From an uncultured Flavobacteriales bacterium (GTDB lineage: Bacteria > Bacteroidota > Bacteroidia > Flavobacteriales_E > Vicingaceae), in NCBI GenBank assembly GCA_937925525.1, contig CALALS010000146.1, forward strand, positions 1-24,863: a DNA stretch of 24,863 bases, given 5' to 3'. The position numbers and the translations under genes are program-made. Position 1 is the first letter of the stretch. Each line of letters begins with the position of its first letter. The notes beneath the pieces were generated by a model, which saw only the letters and a program-made list of their open reading frames with translations, ran no database searches and was not told where the DNA came from. This document shows positions 7,492-14,390 of the stretch, piece after piece.

Positions 7492-7806
7492 ACTGTAAAT
7501 GTCAATTTAGCGACTGTAAGCATCAATTTATGCGCTGCAACCTGAAATCTTGGCAGTGTAAGCTGTAATCTTGACAGTGCAAGCATTCGTCCAGAGACTG
7601 TAAGTGTCGTCCTAGCGAGTGTAAGCATAAATTTATTCGCTGTAACCTGCAATCTTGGCAGTGTAAGCTGCAATCTTGACAGTGCAAGCATTCGTCTAGA
7701 GACTATAAGTGTCGTCCTAGAGACTGTAAATGCCTTTCTAGACCATGTAAGCATCGTTCTAGAAAGTTAAAATGGTGATAAAGAAGCTGTAAACACAAGT
7801 TTTGAA
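7492..7806. repeat. Degenerate 21-bp tandem array, about 15 units
   Basis: Starting at 7492, the sequence falls into consecutive 21-base units with no insertions or deletions: 7492, 7513, 7534, 7555, 7576, 7597, 7618, 7639, 7660, 7681, 7702, 7723, 7744, then two weaker units at 7765 and 7786. The conserved core is TGTAAG or TGCAAG at unit positions 3-8, preceded by A/G then C/G. The distal part varies between classes, for example 'AATCTTG', 'TTCGTC.AGAG' and 'GTCGTCCTAG'. The array looks more GC-rich than its surroundings. The spacing of 21 bp equals two helical turns, so the core would recur on one face of the helix. Function unknown. Confidence 0.9.
7513..7722. repeat. 105-bp higher-order direct duplication inside the array
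   Basis: Five consecutive units at 7513-7617 are repeated in the same order at 7618-7722. By hand alignment the two 105-base copies differ at 9 positions and have no gap, about 91% identity, whereas neighbouring units within one copy are far more different. The array therefore grew by duplication of a block of five already diverged units, not only unit by unit. Confidence 0.85.
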
Positions 7807-7890
7807 GCCCCTAACAACCATACTTGTAACCAATCATAAATCAACCTGTTAACTAATCACCAAAATCCCGTCACAATATCAAAAAAATAC

Positions 7891-7898
7891 TATTTTTG
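7891..7898 (+). promoter_or_regulatory. Likely -7 promoter element of the TPR-ribH operon
   Basis: TATTTTTG fits the Bacteroidota -7 consensus TAnnTTTG exactly and lies 22 bases upstream of the ATG at 7921. No clear -33 TTG is visible. Confidence 0.5.
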
Positions 7899-7920
7899 CA
7901 CACTATTTAACAAAACAGTA

Positions 7921-8604
7921 ATGGCAAAAGACGAAGAAAAAAACGAAGAAATTGTTGACGTAGAGCAGGTTTACACCAAAACCGAAGAGTATATTGAGAA
8001 CAATAAAAAAATGTTATCCTATGTGGCAATTGCTGTAATAGCAATAGTTGGAGGATACTTCGGATACAAAAATTTCTATATCGAACCATTAGAAACTGAA
8101 GCTAAATCAGTAATGTTTCATGCCGAAAATTACTTCAGACAAGATTCATTAAAAAAAGCCATTTACGGAGATAACGTAAACCCTGGATTTATTGACATCA
8201 TTGATGATTATAGCGGAACAAAATCTGCTTCATTAGCAGAATATTACTTAGGAATTGCTTATTTAAGAAACGGACAATTTCAAGACGCCATTGATGTATT
8301 ATCAGAATACAGCAGTGATGATGAAATACTAAGTGCCATTGCCATAGGAGCAACCGGTGACGCTTACTTAGAGTTAGGAAATGTAGAAGAAGCCATTTCG
8401 CATTACAAAAAAGCTGCAAACCATAGAGATAACAGCTTTACTTCTCCTATTTATCTAATGAAAGCAGGACAAGTATTAGAAACTAAAGGCGAATACAAAG
8501 AAGCATTAGCACTTTACAAAACCATCAAAGAAAAATACAAAGACTCTCAGGAAGCCAGAGAAATTGACAAATACATTGCAAGAGCAGAAGGCTTTGAAGA
8601 GTAA
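7921..8604 (+). CDS. TPR protein with N-terminal membrane anchor (YfgM-like)
   Basis: A 227-residue protein: a charged cytoplasmic N terminus (1-30), one transmembrane helix (about 32-49, 'LSYVAIAVIAIVGGYFGY'), then a periplasmic region of TPR-like helical pairs ('AEYYLGIAYLRNGQFQDAIDVL', split over two helices; 'DAYLELGNVEEAISHYKKA'; 'GEYKEALALYKTI'). The layout matches YfgM/Anc-type proteins that assist secretion and envelope chaperones. In Bacteroidota this gene commonly precedes ribH, as here, with a short gap. A promoter-like TATTTTTG precedes it. The partner is unknown. Confidence 0.85.
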   Translation: MAKDEEKNEEIVDVEQVYTKTEEYIENNKKMLSYVAIAVIAIVGGYFGYKNFYIEPLETEAKSVMFHAENYFRQDSLKKAIYGDNVNPGFIDIIDDYSGTKSASLAEYYLGIAYLRNGQFQDAIDVLSEYSSDDEILSAIAIGATGDAYLELGNVEEAISHYKKAANHRDNSFTSPIYLMKAGQVLETKGEYKEALALYKTIKEKYKDSQEAREIDKYIARAEGFEE

Positions 8605-8618
8605 AACGTTAGTTGCCA

Positions 8619-9098
8619 ATGGCTACCACTAATCTCTCCAAATACGACCCAAACAAAATTCCTTCCGCAAAAGGAATGAAAATAGGGATTGTAGTATCTG
8701 AGTGGAATACCGACATTACCGAAAATCTTTTAAAAGGAGCTTACCACACTCTTCTCAAACATGGAATTGAAGAAGAAGATATTGTTGTAAACCATGTTCC
8801 CGGAAGTTTTGAATTGCCATTAGGCGCTCAAATCATTTTAGAAAAACTGTATTTAGATGCCGTTATCTGTTTAGGAAGTGTCATCAGAGGAGAAACCAGT
8901 CATTTTGATTTTGTATGCCAGGCTGCTGCTTTAGGCGTAAAAGACGTAAGCCTTAAATACAACAAACCCGTTGTTTTTGGTGTATTAACTGACGATACAA
9001 AACAACAAGCCATTGACAGAAGTGGCGGAAAACTTGGCAACAAAGGAGATGAAGCCGCTATAACAGCCATAAAAATGGTTGCCTTAGGTAAAGCCTAA
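8619..9098 (+). CDS. ribH: 6,7-dimethyl-8-ribityllumazine synthase
   Basis: A 159-residue enzyme that condenses 5-amino-6-ribitylaminouracil with dihydroxybutanone phosphate in riboflavin synthesis, usually as a 60-mer capsid or a pentamer. Visible signatures are 'VPGSFELP' (60-67), 'CLGSVIRGETSHFDFV' with the catalytic His95, 'PVVFGVLTDD', and 'GNKGDEAA' near the C terminus. I chose the ATG at 8619; a TTG six bases upstream would add only two residues. It follows the TPR gene after 14 bases and is probably co-transcribed. No FMN riboswitch is seen upstream. Confidence 0.97.
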   Translation: MATTNLSKYDPNKIPSAKGMKIGIVVSEWNTDITENLLKGAYHTLLKHGIEEEDIVVNHVPGSFELPLGAQIILEKLYLDAVICLGSVIRGETSHFDFVCQAAALGVKDVSLKYNKPVVFGVLTDDTKQQAIDRSGGKLGNKGDEAAITAIKMVALGKA

Positions 9099-9104
9099 AA
9101 GTAT

Positions 9105-9131
9105 ATCACGCTAAGCTTAGTCAAAGCATGA
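9105..9131 (+). repeat. Hairpin repeat copy 1, overlapping the upstream start candidate of the YggS gene
   Basis: A 27-base element with arms TCACGCT (9106-9112) and AGCATGA (9125-9131), one mismatch, and centre AAGCTTAGTCAA. It matches a second copy at 9834-9860 at 19 of 27 positions. It resembles the short 'CTGAGC...GTCGAAGCATG' palindromes I recall as dispersed in Bacteroidota intergenic DNA. Its last arm contains the ATG at 9128. Confidence 0.6.
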
Positions 9132-9145
9132 TAAAGACAAAACCA

Positions 9146-9817
9146 ATGAGTGCTATTCAGCAAAATATCAATCAAATTATATCTGCTTATCCATCCGTTA
9201 AATTAGTAGCAGTTACCAAAACTCATCCTGTCGAAATATTACAAGAAACCTATGATGGAGGCTACAGAATATTCGGAGAAAATAAAGTACAAGAACTTAC
9301 CGATAAATACGAGCAACTTCCAAAAGACATAGAATGGCATTTAATTGGGCATTTACAAACTAATAAAGTAAAATACATCGCCCCTTTTGTTTACATGATT
9401 CATAGCATAGACAGTCTAAAACTGTTAAAAGAAGTAAACAAACGTGCGGCACAAAATAACAGAACCATTAAAGTTCTTTTACAAATAGATATTTCTAAAG
9501 AAACCACCAAATTTGGAATGAGTGAACAAGAATGTGAAGACTTATTAAACAGTGAAGAAGTAAAAAGCTTTAATAATATTCAAATATGTGGCGTAATGGG
9601 CATGGCATCGTTTACAGATGATGAAACATTAATTAGAAGTCAATTCAAATCTCTAAAAACATTCTTTGATAAGTTGAAAGAACAATTCTTCTCTTCGTCC
9701 TCAGAGTTTAAAGAAATATCTATGGGCATGAGTGGCGATTATAAAATAGCTATTGAAGAAGGAAGCACCATAATAAGAGTTGGAAGCTCCATTTTCGGAA
9801 ACAGAAATTACACTTAA
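9146..9817 (+). CDS. YggS/PLPBP-family pyridoxal phosphate homeostasis protein
   Basis: A 223-residue single-domain type III PLP-fold protein. It binds PLP through K25 in VAVTKT and buffers or delivers PLP; members have no confirmed enzymatic activity. Family motifs are FGENKVQE, 'WHLIGHLQTNK', 'SMGMSGDY' and 'IRVGSSIFG'. I prefer the ATG at 9146 because 'MSAIQQNINQI' matches the usual YggS N terminus; the ATG at 9128 lies in a hairpin repeat and adds six residues. The short fold lacks the C-terminal barrel of alanine racemases. It is downstream of ribH and upstream of the HEAT-like gene on the same strand. Confidence 0.93.
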   Translation: MSAIQQNINQIISAYPSVKLVAVTKTHPVEILQETYDGGYRIFGENKVQELTDKYEQLPKDIEWHLIGHLQTNKVKYIAPFVYMIHSIDSLKLLKEVNKRAAQNNRTIKVLLQIDISKETTKFGMSEQECEDLLNSEEVKSFNNIQICGVMGMASFTDDETLIRSQFKSLKTFFDKLKEQFFSSSSEFKEISMGMSGDYKIAIEEGSTIIRVGSSIFGNRNYT

Positions 9818-9833
9818 ATAAACTAAGCAATTA

Positions 9834-9860
9834 GTCATACTGAGCGGAGTCGAAGTATGA
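9834..9860 (+). repeat. Hairpin repeat copy 2, overlapping the upstream start candidate of the HEAT-like gene
   Basis: A 27-base element with perfect 7-base arms TCATACT (9835-9841) and AGTATGA (9854-9860) around loop GAGCGGAGTCGA. It is related to the copy at 9105-9131. One arm position differs between the copies in a compensated way (G-C there, A-T here), which supports a real hairpin. The ATG at 9857 lies in its right arm. Confidence 0.65.
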
Positions 9861-9889
9861 GATTCATTGATGAAGCAATAAAAGTAAAA

Positions 9890-10411
9890 ATGACAGAAAG
9901 AAAAAAGAAAGACCCAATTGAAGAAGGATTAAAACTCCTTCACTCCACAAAAGAAGCTGACCAAATAAAAGCATTAGAAATCTTTAGAATAAAAGGCGAC
10001 TTTGTAGTCATAGAGCCCATTGTAAGAGTACTCAACAGTAAACCCTCTGCCGAATTAGAAGATAAAATTGTAAACTTCTTATTTGACTTAACCGACTCAA
10101 AAGCCATTCCGGGCATTATAGATGCTATTGACAACCCTGATTTCAGAGATTTAAGAGCTTTTTTAATTTCTATTTTCTGGCAATCAAAGCTCGAACCTAC
10201 AGACCATATTGAATTTCTGGTAAAACACGCCTGCTACGGAAATTACCATGAATGCTTAGAAGTATTAACCGTTATTGAAAACATAGACAGCCCCATAAAC
10301 GAACAAACCATACAATTTTCATTAGCCGAAATAGATGCCGCTTTAGAAAAAAGTGACCAAGAAAAGTTAAAGCTACTTGTCAGCCTTAAACAAATACTCG
10401 AAAATTTTTAA
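9890..10411 (+). CDS. HEAT-repeat-like helical protein, function unknown
   Basis: A 173-residue soluble helical protein. Segments such as 'QIKALEIFRIKGDFVVIEPIVRVL', 'LEDKIVNFLFDLTDSKAIPGIIDAI' and 'LRAFLISIFWQS' (paired helices about 35-40 residues apart) look like HEAT or ARM-type repeats, a protein-binding scaffold. No catalytic motif is visible. I start at the ATG at 9890 ('MTERKKKDP'); an in-frame ATG at 9857 would add 11 residues encoded partly by a hairpin repeat, so it is less likely. It is separated from the YggS gene by that repeat. Confidence 0.75.
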   Translation: MTERKKKDPIEEGLKLLHSTKEADQIKALEIFRIKGDFVVIEPIVRVLNSKPSAELEDKIVNFLFDLTDSKAIPGIIDAIDNPDFRDLRAFLISIFWQSKLEPTDHIEFLVKHACYGNYHECLEVLTVIENIDSPINEQTIQFSLAEIDAALEKSDQEKLKLLVSLKQILENF

Positions 10412-10419
10412 TAAATTTG
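10412..10419 (+). promoter_or_regulatory. Possible -7 promoter element (TAAATTTG)
   Basis: TAAATTTG fits the Bacteroidota -7 consensus TAnnTTTG exactly. It lies right after the stop of the HEAT-like gene and 28 bases before the ATG at 10448, so it may start a separate transcript for the exported protein and the cytochrome gene. Confidence 0.45.
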
Positions 10420-10447
10420 TTAGCCTACAAATTAAAAAGGAATTCAC

Positions 10448-11041
10448 ATGAACATTTTAGTATTAGCAACCTTATTATCTCTATTTACGTCTTTTAAATC
10501 ATCAGAAGAAAACCCTGCATATAAGGTTTACTTTCATCAAGAAGACAAAAAAATAGAAGTAGTTGACCATGAGATATCGTTAAAGAAAAAGCCCTTTGTA
10601 ATAGAAATAGAAATGTCAAAAAAAATGGGGATATTTGTACATAGTTCTTTTAAATCTAAAACTTACAAAATGGCCATTAAAAATGAACATATTGGCAAAT
10701 TGGAGGTTTTTAATGAAAAAGGGATGATTGAAGAAAAGCATAACCCTGATAAGACATTACTTATTAATGATGATGCACCAAGTTACTGGTTTTATAGTTC
10801 CGAAGAAAACAGTAGGTTTGATAAAACGGTAAAAGATGAATACAGTCATCAGGTAAACTGCTTTAGAACCGTAAAAACGATGATAAAACCAAACACTAAT
10901 GAAATAATTGAGGTAGAAGAAGCGTTTGAACCCGTGTATATGGTTTTTATGGTAACGGAAGTTGGCAACAACTCCATTGATAAAATTGAAGTACAAAGAG
11001 AGGCTGTTAAAATAAATTGGATTGACAAAGTTGACAAATAA
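10448..11041 (+). CDS. Exported protein of unknown function
   Basis: A 197-residue protein with a likely cleavable N-terminal signal ('MNILVLATLLSLFTSFKS') but no lipobox Cys, so probably periplasmic. The mature part is rich in Lys and Glu with alternating strands and contains a single Cys. I do not recognise a family. The start is supported by AAGGA eight bases before the ATG, one of few clear Shine-Dalgarno sequences in the window. The cytochrome c peroxidase gene begins inside its 3' end (11-20 bases of overlap), so the two are translated from one message and may act together in the periplasm. Confidence 0.75.
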   Translation: MNILVLATLLSLFTSFKSSEENPAYKVYFHQEDKKIEVVDHEISLKKKPFVIEIEMSKKMGIFVHSSFKSKTYKMAIKNEHIGKLEVFNEKGMIEEKHNPDKTLLINDDAPSYWFYSSEENSRFDKTVKDEYSHQVNCFRTVKTMIKPNTNEIIEVEEAFEPVYMVFMVTEVGNNSIDKIEVQREAVKINWIDKVDK

Positions 11042-12185
11042 AAAGGCATACATTATTGCAACCGGGCTTTGCTTAATAACGCTAGCATTAGCCACCAATT
11101 CCTGTAAAAAAGATGCAGATTTTGTTCCAACGGGATGTGATCATACCAATCCAACAGAAGATTGTGGAACACCAACACCCTATAACTTAGAAGTTCCTTT
11201 TCGGTTTCCTCAGCCGGCTCCAAACCCAAACAACCCTCTTACAGTAGAAGGAATTGAGCTTGGAAGAAAACTATTTTACGAAACAAAACTATCAGCCAAC
11301 AATACTCAATCATGTGCAAGCTGTCACGCTCAAACATTTAGCTTTACTGACAATGGCTTAAAATTTAGCTTAGGTATTGACGGAATACCCGGAAAACGAA
11401 ACTCAATGGCAATAGTTAATCTGGCTTGGGCAAAAGATTTATTTTGGGACGGAAGGTCAAAAACATTGGAAGAACAAGCTTTCCTTCCGGTTATTGACGA
11501 AATTGAAATGCACAATACATGGCAAAATGCTGTAGCCACATTACAAGCCGACCCTGAGTACCCTGATTTATTTTGCAAAGCATTCGGAACCAAAACCATT
11601 GACTCAGTCTTAGTGGTAAAAGCCATTGCCCAATTTGAAAGAACACTAATTAGTGCTAATTCAAAGTTTGACAGGGTGTTAAGAGGGGAAGATGTTTTTA
11701 CTCCACAAGAATCTGCCGGATTAAATTTATTTAATACGGACAGAGATTTTAATAATAACATCATGGGAGCCGACTGTTTTCATTGTCATGGTGGAATTGA
11801 CCCTATGACGGGTTTTGGAAACGTATTATTCCATGACAATCAATTTCATAATAATGGATTAGACAACACCCCCTTTCAAGATTCCGGTTTATATCATTAT
11901 ACTAAAAACCCTGCTGACATTGGTAAATTTAAAACAACCACACTAAGGAACTTAGTGTTTACCGCACCATACATGCACGATGGAAGATTTGCAACTATTG
12001 ATGAAGTAATCGATTTTTATAGCTCCGGATTAAAGAACTCTCCAACCATTGACCCATTAATGAAAAATGTAGGTTTTGGTGGTGTTCAGCTTGGACCAAC
12101 TGAAAAAGCAAATCTTAAAGCTTTCTTACTTACTTTAACGGATAGCAGCTTTATACAAAACCCTGCTTTCTCAGACCCTAATTAA
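11031..12185 (+). CDS. Di-heme cytochrome c peroxidase-type lipoprotein
   Basis: A 384-residue periplasmic protein of the CcpA/MauG superfamily. It has a lipoprotein signal ending in ATNSC (lipidated Cys about residue 25) and two c-type heme sites, CASCH (about 95-99) and CFHCH (about 249-253). The C-terminal 'TLRNLVFTAPYMHDGRF' is a strong family motif with a candidate Met ligand. CcpA enzymes reduce hydrogen peroxide with electrons from small cytochromes; MauG relatives oxidise protein substrates, and the sequence alone does not separate these. No ATG is available: TTG at 11031 or 11022 are the candidates, both within the preceding gene. The last 8 bases overlap the 3' end of rocD. Confidence 0.9.
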   Translation: MTNKKAYIIATGLCLITLALATNSCKKDADFVPTGCDHTNPTEDCGTPTPYNLEVPFRFPQPAPNPNNPLTVEGIELGRKLFYETKLSANNTQSCASCHAQTFSFTDNGLKFSLGIDGIPGKRNSMAIVNLAWAKDLFWDGRSKTLEEQAFLPVIDEIEMHNTWQNAVATLQADPEYPDLFCKAFGTKTIDSVLVVKAIAQFERTLISANSKFDRVLRGEDVFTPQESAGLNLFNTDRDFNNNIMGADCFHCHGGIDPMTGFGNVLFHDNQFHNNGLDNTPFQDSGLYHYTKNPADIGKFKTTTLRNLVFTAPYMHDGRFATIDEVIDFYSSGLKNSPTIDPLMKNVGFGGVQLGPTEKANLKAFLLTLTDSSFIQNPAFSDPN

Positions 12186-13422
12186 ACCCCTTTATTGTCT
12201 TTTCAATTATTGCAACACATTCCATCAGTTGCTCTTCAGTCATTACCAAAGGTGGTGCAAAACGAATAATATTGCCGTGTGTAGGTTTAGCTATTAAGCC
12301 ATTATCTTTCATTGCTACACAAATATCCCAAGCCGTTGAGCTGTCAGGAGTATCATTTATAATTATTGCATTAAGTAATCCTTTTCCTCTAACTTTTTTC
12401 ACTATAGGATTATCAGCAATAATTCTATTCATTTCTTTTCTGAAAATCTCACCTAATTTAAAGGCATTATCAGCCAGACTTTCATCTCTAACTACATCTA
12501 AAGCAGCCATTGCTACTTTACAAGCCAAAGGGTTTCCACCAAACGTAGAGCCATGTTGTCCGGGTTTAATCACATTCATAATTCTATTGTTTGCCAATAC
12601 GGCTGATACAGGATAAACCCCACCCGAAAGTGCTTTACCTAAAATTAACATATCAGGCTTTACGTTTTCATAATCACAGGCCAATAACTTACCGGTTCTT
12701 GCAATACCCGTTTGCACTTCATCTGCAATAAACAACACATTTTTAGCCTTACACAAAGCAGCAGCTTTTGCCAAATAACCTTCACTTGGCACGTTTACTC
12801 CTGCTTCTCCTTGAATAGGCTCTACTAAAAACCCTGCTACATTCTCATCTTCTAAAACTTTTTCAAGCGCTTGAATATTGTTGTATTCAATACTTTCAAA
12901 ACCTGCCGTAAAAGGTCCAAAATTATTTTTAGCATCCGCATCAGAACTAAAAGAAACAATGGTAGTCGTTCTACCGTGAAAATTTTGTCCGCACACAATA
13001 ATTTTAGCTTTGTTTTCTTCTATTCCTTTTACTTCATAAGCCCATTTTCTACAAAGTTTAATAGCCGTTTCTACAGCTTCAGCACCGGTATTCATAGGCA
13101 ACACCTTGTCAAAACCAAAGTATTCGGTTACATATTTTTCATACTCTCCTAATACTGAATTGTAAAATGCACGAGAAGTTAAGGTAAGTGTTTCGGCTTG
13201 TTCTTTCAGCGCACCAATAATTTTAGGGTGACAATGTCCTTGATTAACGGCAGAATATGCCGATAAAAAATCAAAATATTTTTTTCCTTCCAAGTCCCAA
13301 ACATACACTCCTTCTCCTCTGTCTAACACTACCGGTAATGGATGATAATTATGAGCTCCATACTTATTCTCCATTTCCATTGCTTTTTCCGAACTTAATT
13401 TTTCCATAACACTTGTTTCCAT
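12178..13422 (-). CDS. rocD: Ornithine--oxo-acid aminotransferase
   Basis: A 414-residue class III PLP aminotransferase that converts ornithine and 2-oxoglutarate to glutamate semialdehyde and glutamate, linking arginine and proline metabolism. Visible features are 'YGAHNYHPLPVVL' near the N terminus (typical of ornithine aminotransferase), 'NTGAEAVETA' (111-120, PLP phosphate binding), 'ADEVQTG' with Asp234, and the Schiff-base Lys263 in LGKALSGG. I start at the ATG at 13422; a TTG at 13431 and an ATG at 13407 are alternatives. It is a single-gene unit, convergent with the cytochrome gene and divergent from the T9SS cargo gene. Confidence 0.95.
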   Translation of the reverse strand: METSVMEKLSSEKAMEMENKYGAHNYHPLPVVLDRGEGVYVWDLEGKKYFDFLSAYSAVNQGHCHPKIIGALKEQAETLTLTSRAFYNSVLGEYEKYVTEYFGFDKVLPMNTGAEAVETAIKLCRKWAYEVKGIEENKAKIIVCGQNFHGRTTTIVSFSSDADAKNNFGPFTAGFESIEYNNIQALEKVLEDENVAGFLVEPIQGEAGVNVPSEGYLAKAAALCKAKNVLFIADEVQTGIARTGKLLACDYENVKPDMLILGKALSGGVYPVSAVLANNRIMNVIKPGQHGSTFGGNPLACKVAMAALDVVRDESLADNAFKLGEIFRKEMNRIIADNPIVKKVRGKGLLNAIIINDTPDSSTAWDICVAMKDNGLIAKPTHGNIIRFAPPLVMTEEQLMECVAIIEKTIKGFN

Positions 13423-13481
13423 ATTTTTCAATTCTTTAATGCTTACAAAACTAATATTTTTAATCTGAAACTATAAACTTA

Positions 13482-13489
13482 TATCTTCG
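13482..13489 (+). promoter_or_regulatory. Possible -7 promoter element (TATCTTCG)
   Basis: TATCTTCG resembles TAnnTTTG with one change and lies 25 bases before the ATG at 13515, in the 92-base divergent spacer with rocD. Confidence 0.3.
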
Positions 13490-13514
13490 TAGATATTCAT
13501 TTAAATTATTAATA

Positions 13515-14330
13515 ATGAAAAATATAATAATCGCATTCTTACTGTTTATTCCCATCCTTGCTAAAACACAAATTACATTAGAGCATACTTATAATCTTCC
13601 ACTTACTAGTTTAGAAATCTATAATTTAGGTAAAAATGAGTTCAAATATGTTTCAGTAAATTATTCTACAGGGGCAATTTCAATGTACAACATGAATCAT
13701 TCTCTTTATTTAACAGGTAATCTTCCCAGAATAAATAACAATATGTACTTCGGGCACTTTTCACGAACAATGTTTGATTGCGACACTTCAAATATTGAGT
13801 ACCTAATAAGATATACTTATGGCAGTTCACCAAATCCAGACAGTTTAATTATCTTTATTGCAAGAACAAACGGCACTACTATTTTTAGAATAGACAGTTT
13901 TGTTCCAGTTTCTTCAATATCTTCGCTTGGAGTATCAACTTCAATTAGAAATACTTCAGGTGGAACTAAAATGATATTACAAAATCAATATAATCTACCT
14001 GAACGAAGAGTTTATGCTTTATGTGATAGTCTTCCAAGCTTTCCGATAAATGTGTCAGTTCCTCAATCTAATAATATGAATTTATCTAATCCATACCCAA
14101 ACCCTGCTAAAGAATATACTAAACTTAGTTACTCCTTACCTGATGGAGTTAACTCAGGTGAAATATTAATTTACGATATAAATGGCAACGTTATAAAAAC
14201 CTATAAAGTTGATAATACATTTAATGAGTTAATATTATCCACAAGTGATTTGGCTAGTGGAAGTTATTATTATCAGCTAAAAACCAGTCAAGGATTAACG
14301 GGAGGAAAAAAGTTCATAAAAATAGATTAA
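13515..14330 (+). CDS. Secreted protein with T9SS type A C-terminal sorting domain
   Basis: A 271-residue protein with a Sec signal peptide ('MKNIIIAFLLFIPILAKTQ') and a C-terminal Por/type IX secretion sorting domain at about 192-271: 'NPYPNPAKEY', 'LIYDINGNVIKTYKV', 'LASGSYYYQL' and the terminal 'KKFIKID'. This predicts export across the outer membrane by the type IX system of Bacteroidota. The middle (about 20-190) has short beta-rich stretches and no enzyme motif I recognise. It is short for a T9SS cargo. It stands alone, 92 bases from divergent rocD and 60 bases before the SPFH gene. Confidence 0.88.
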   Translation: MKNIIIAFLLFIPILAKTQITLEHTYNLPLTSLEIYNLGKNEFKYVSVNYSTGAISMYNMNHSLYLTGNLPRINNNMYFGHFSRTMFDCDTSNIEYLIRYTYGSSPNPDSLIIFIARTNGTTIFRIDSFVPVSSISSLGVSTSIRNTSGGTKMILQNQYNLPERRVYALCDSLPSFPINVSVPQSNNMNLSNPYPNPAKEYTKLSYSLPDGVNSGEILIYDINGNVIKTYKVDNTFNELILSTSDLASGSYYYQLKTSQGLTGGKKFIKID

Positions 14331-14341
14331 TGAATTATTTA

Positions 14342-14349
14342 TAAATTTA
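14342..14349 (+). promoter_or_regulatory. Possible -7 promoter element (TAAATTTA)
   Basis: TAAATTTA is close to TAnnTTTG and lies 41 bases before the ATG of the SPFH gene, in the short gap after the T9SS cargo gene. Weak in AT-rich DNA. Confidence 0.28.
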
Positions 14350-14390
14350 CACTTCATCAATTTTTAAAATAACCAAAACACAACATTACC

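Larger units (their letters stand above)
7414..7920. other. 507-bp non-coding spacer dominated by a 21-bp array
   Basis: Contents in order: a terminator-like hairpin (7432-7466), a degenerate tandem array of 21-bp units (about 7492-7806), then an A/T-rich stretch with a promoter-like element just before the TPR gene. Reading frames on both strands stay open through much of the array only because 21 is a multiple of three. I see no RNA gene. Confidence 0.7.

Noticed and set aside
7482..7754. Minus-strand 90-residue frame through the 21-bp array, with a heptad pattern such as 'MLALSRL' and 'QLTLPRL'
   Set aside because: The open frame follows from a unit length divisible by three; the plus strand also stays largely open in one frame. 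Between the two 105-bp copies, 8 of 9 differences would change the encoded residue on the minus strand and 7 of 9 on the plus strand, so neither shows purifying selection. No ribosome-binding site is seen.
7492..7806. CRISPR array
   Set aside because: Units are directly adjacent with no spacers, the 21-bp period is too short, units are degenerate, and there are no cas genes.
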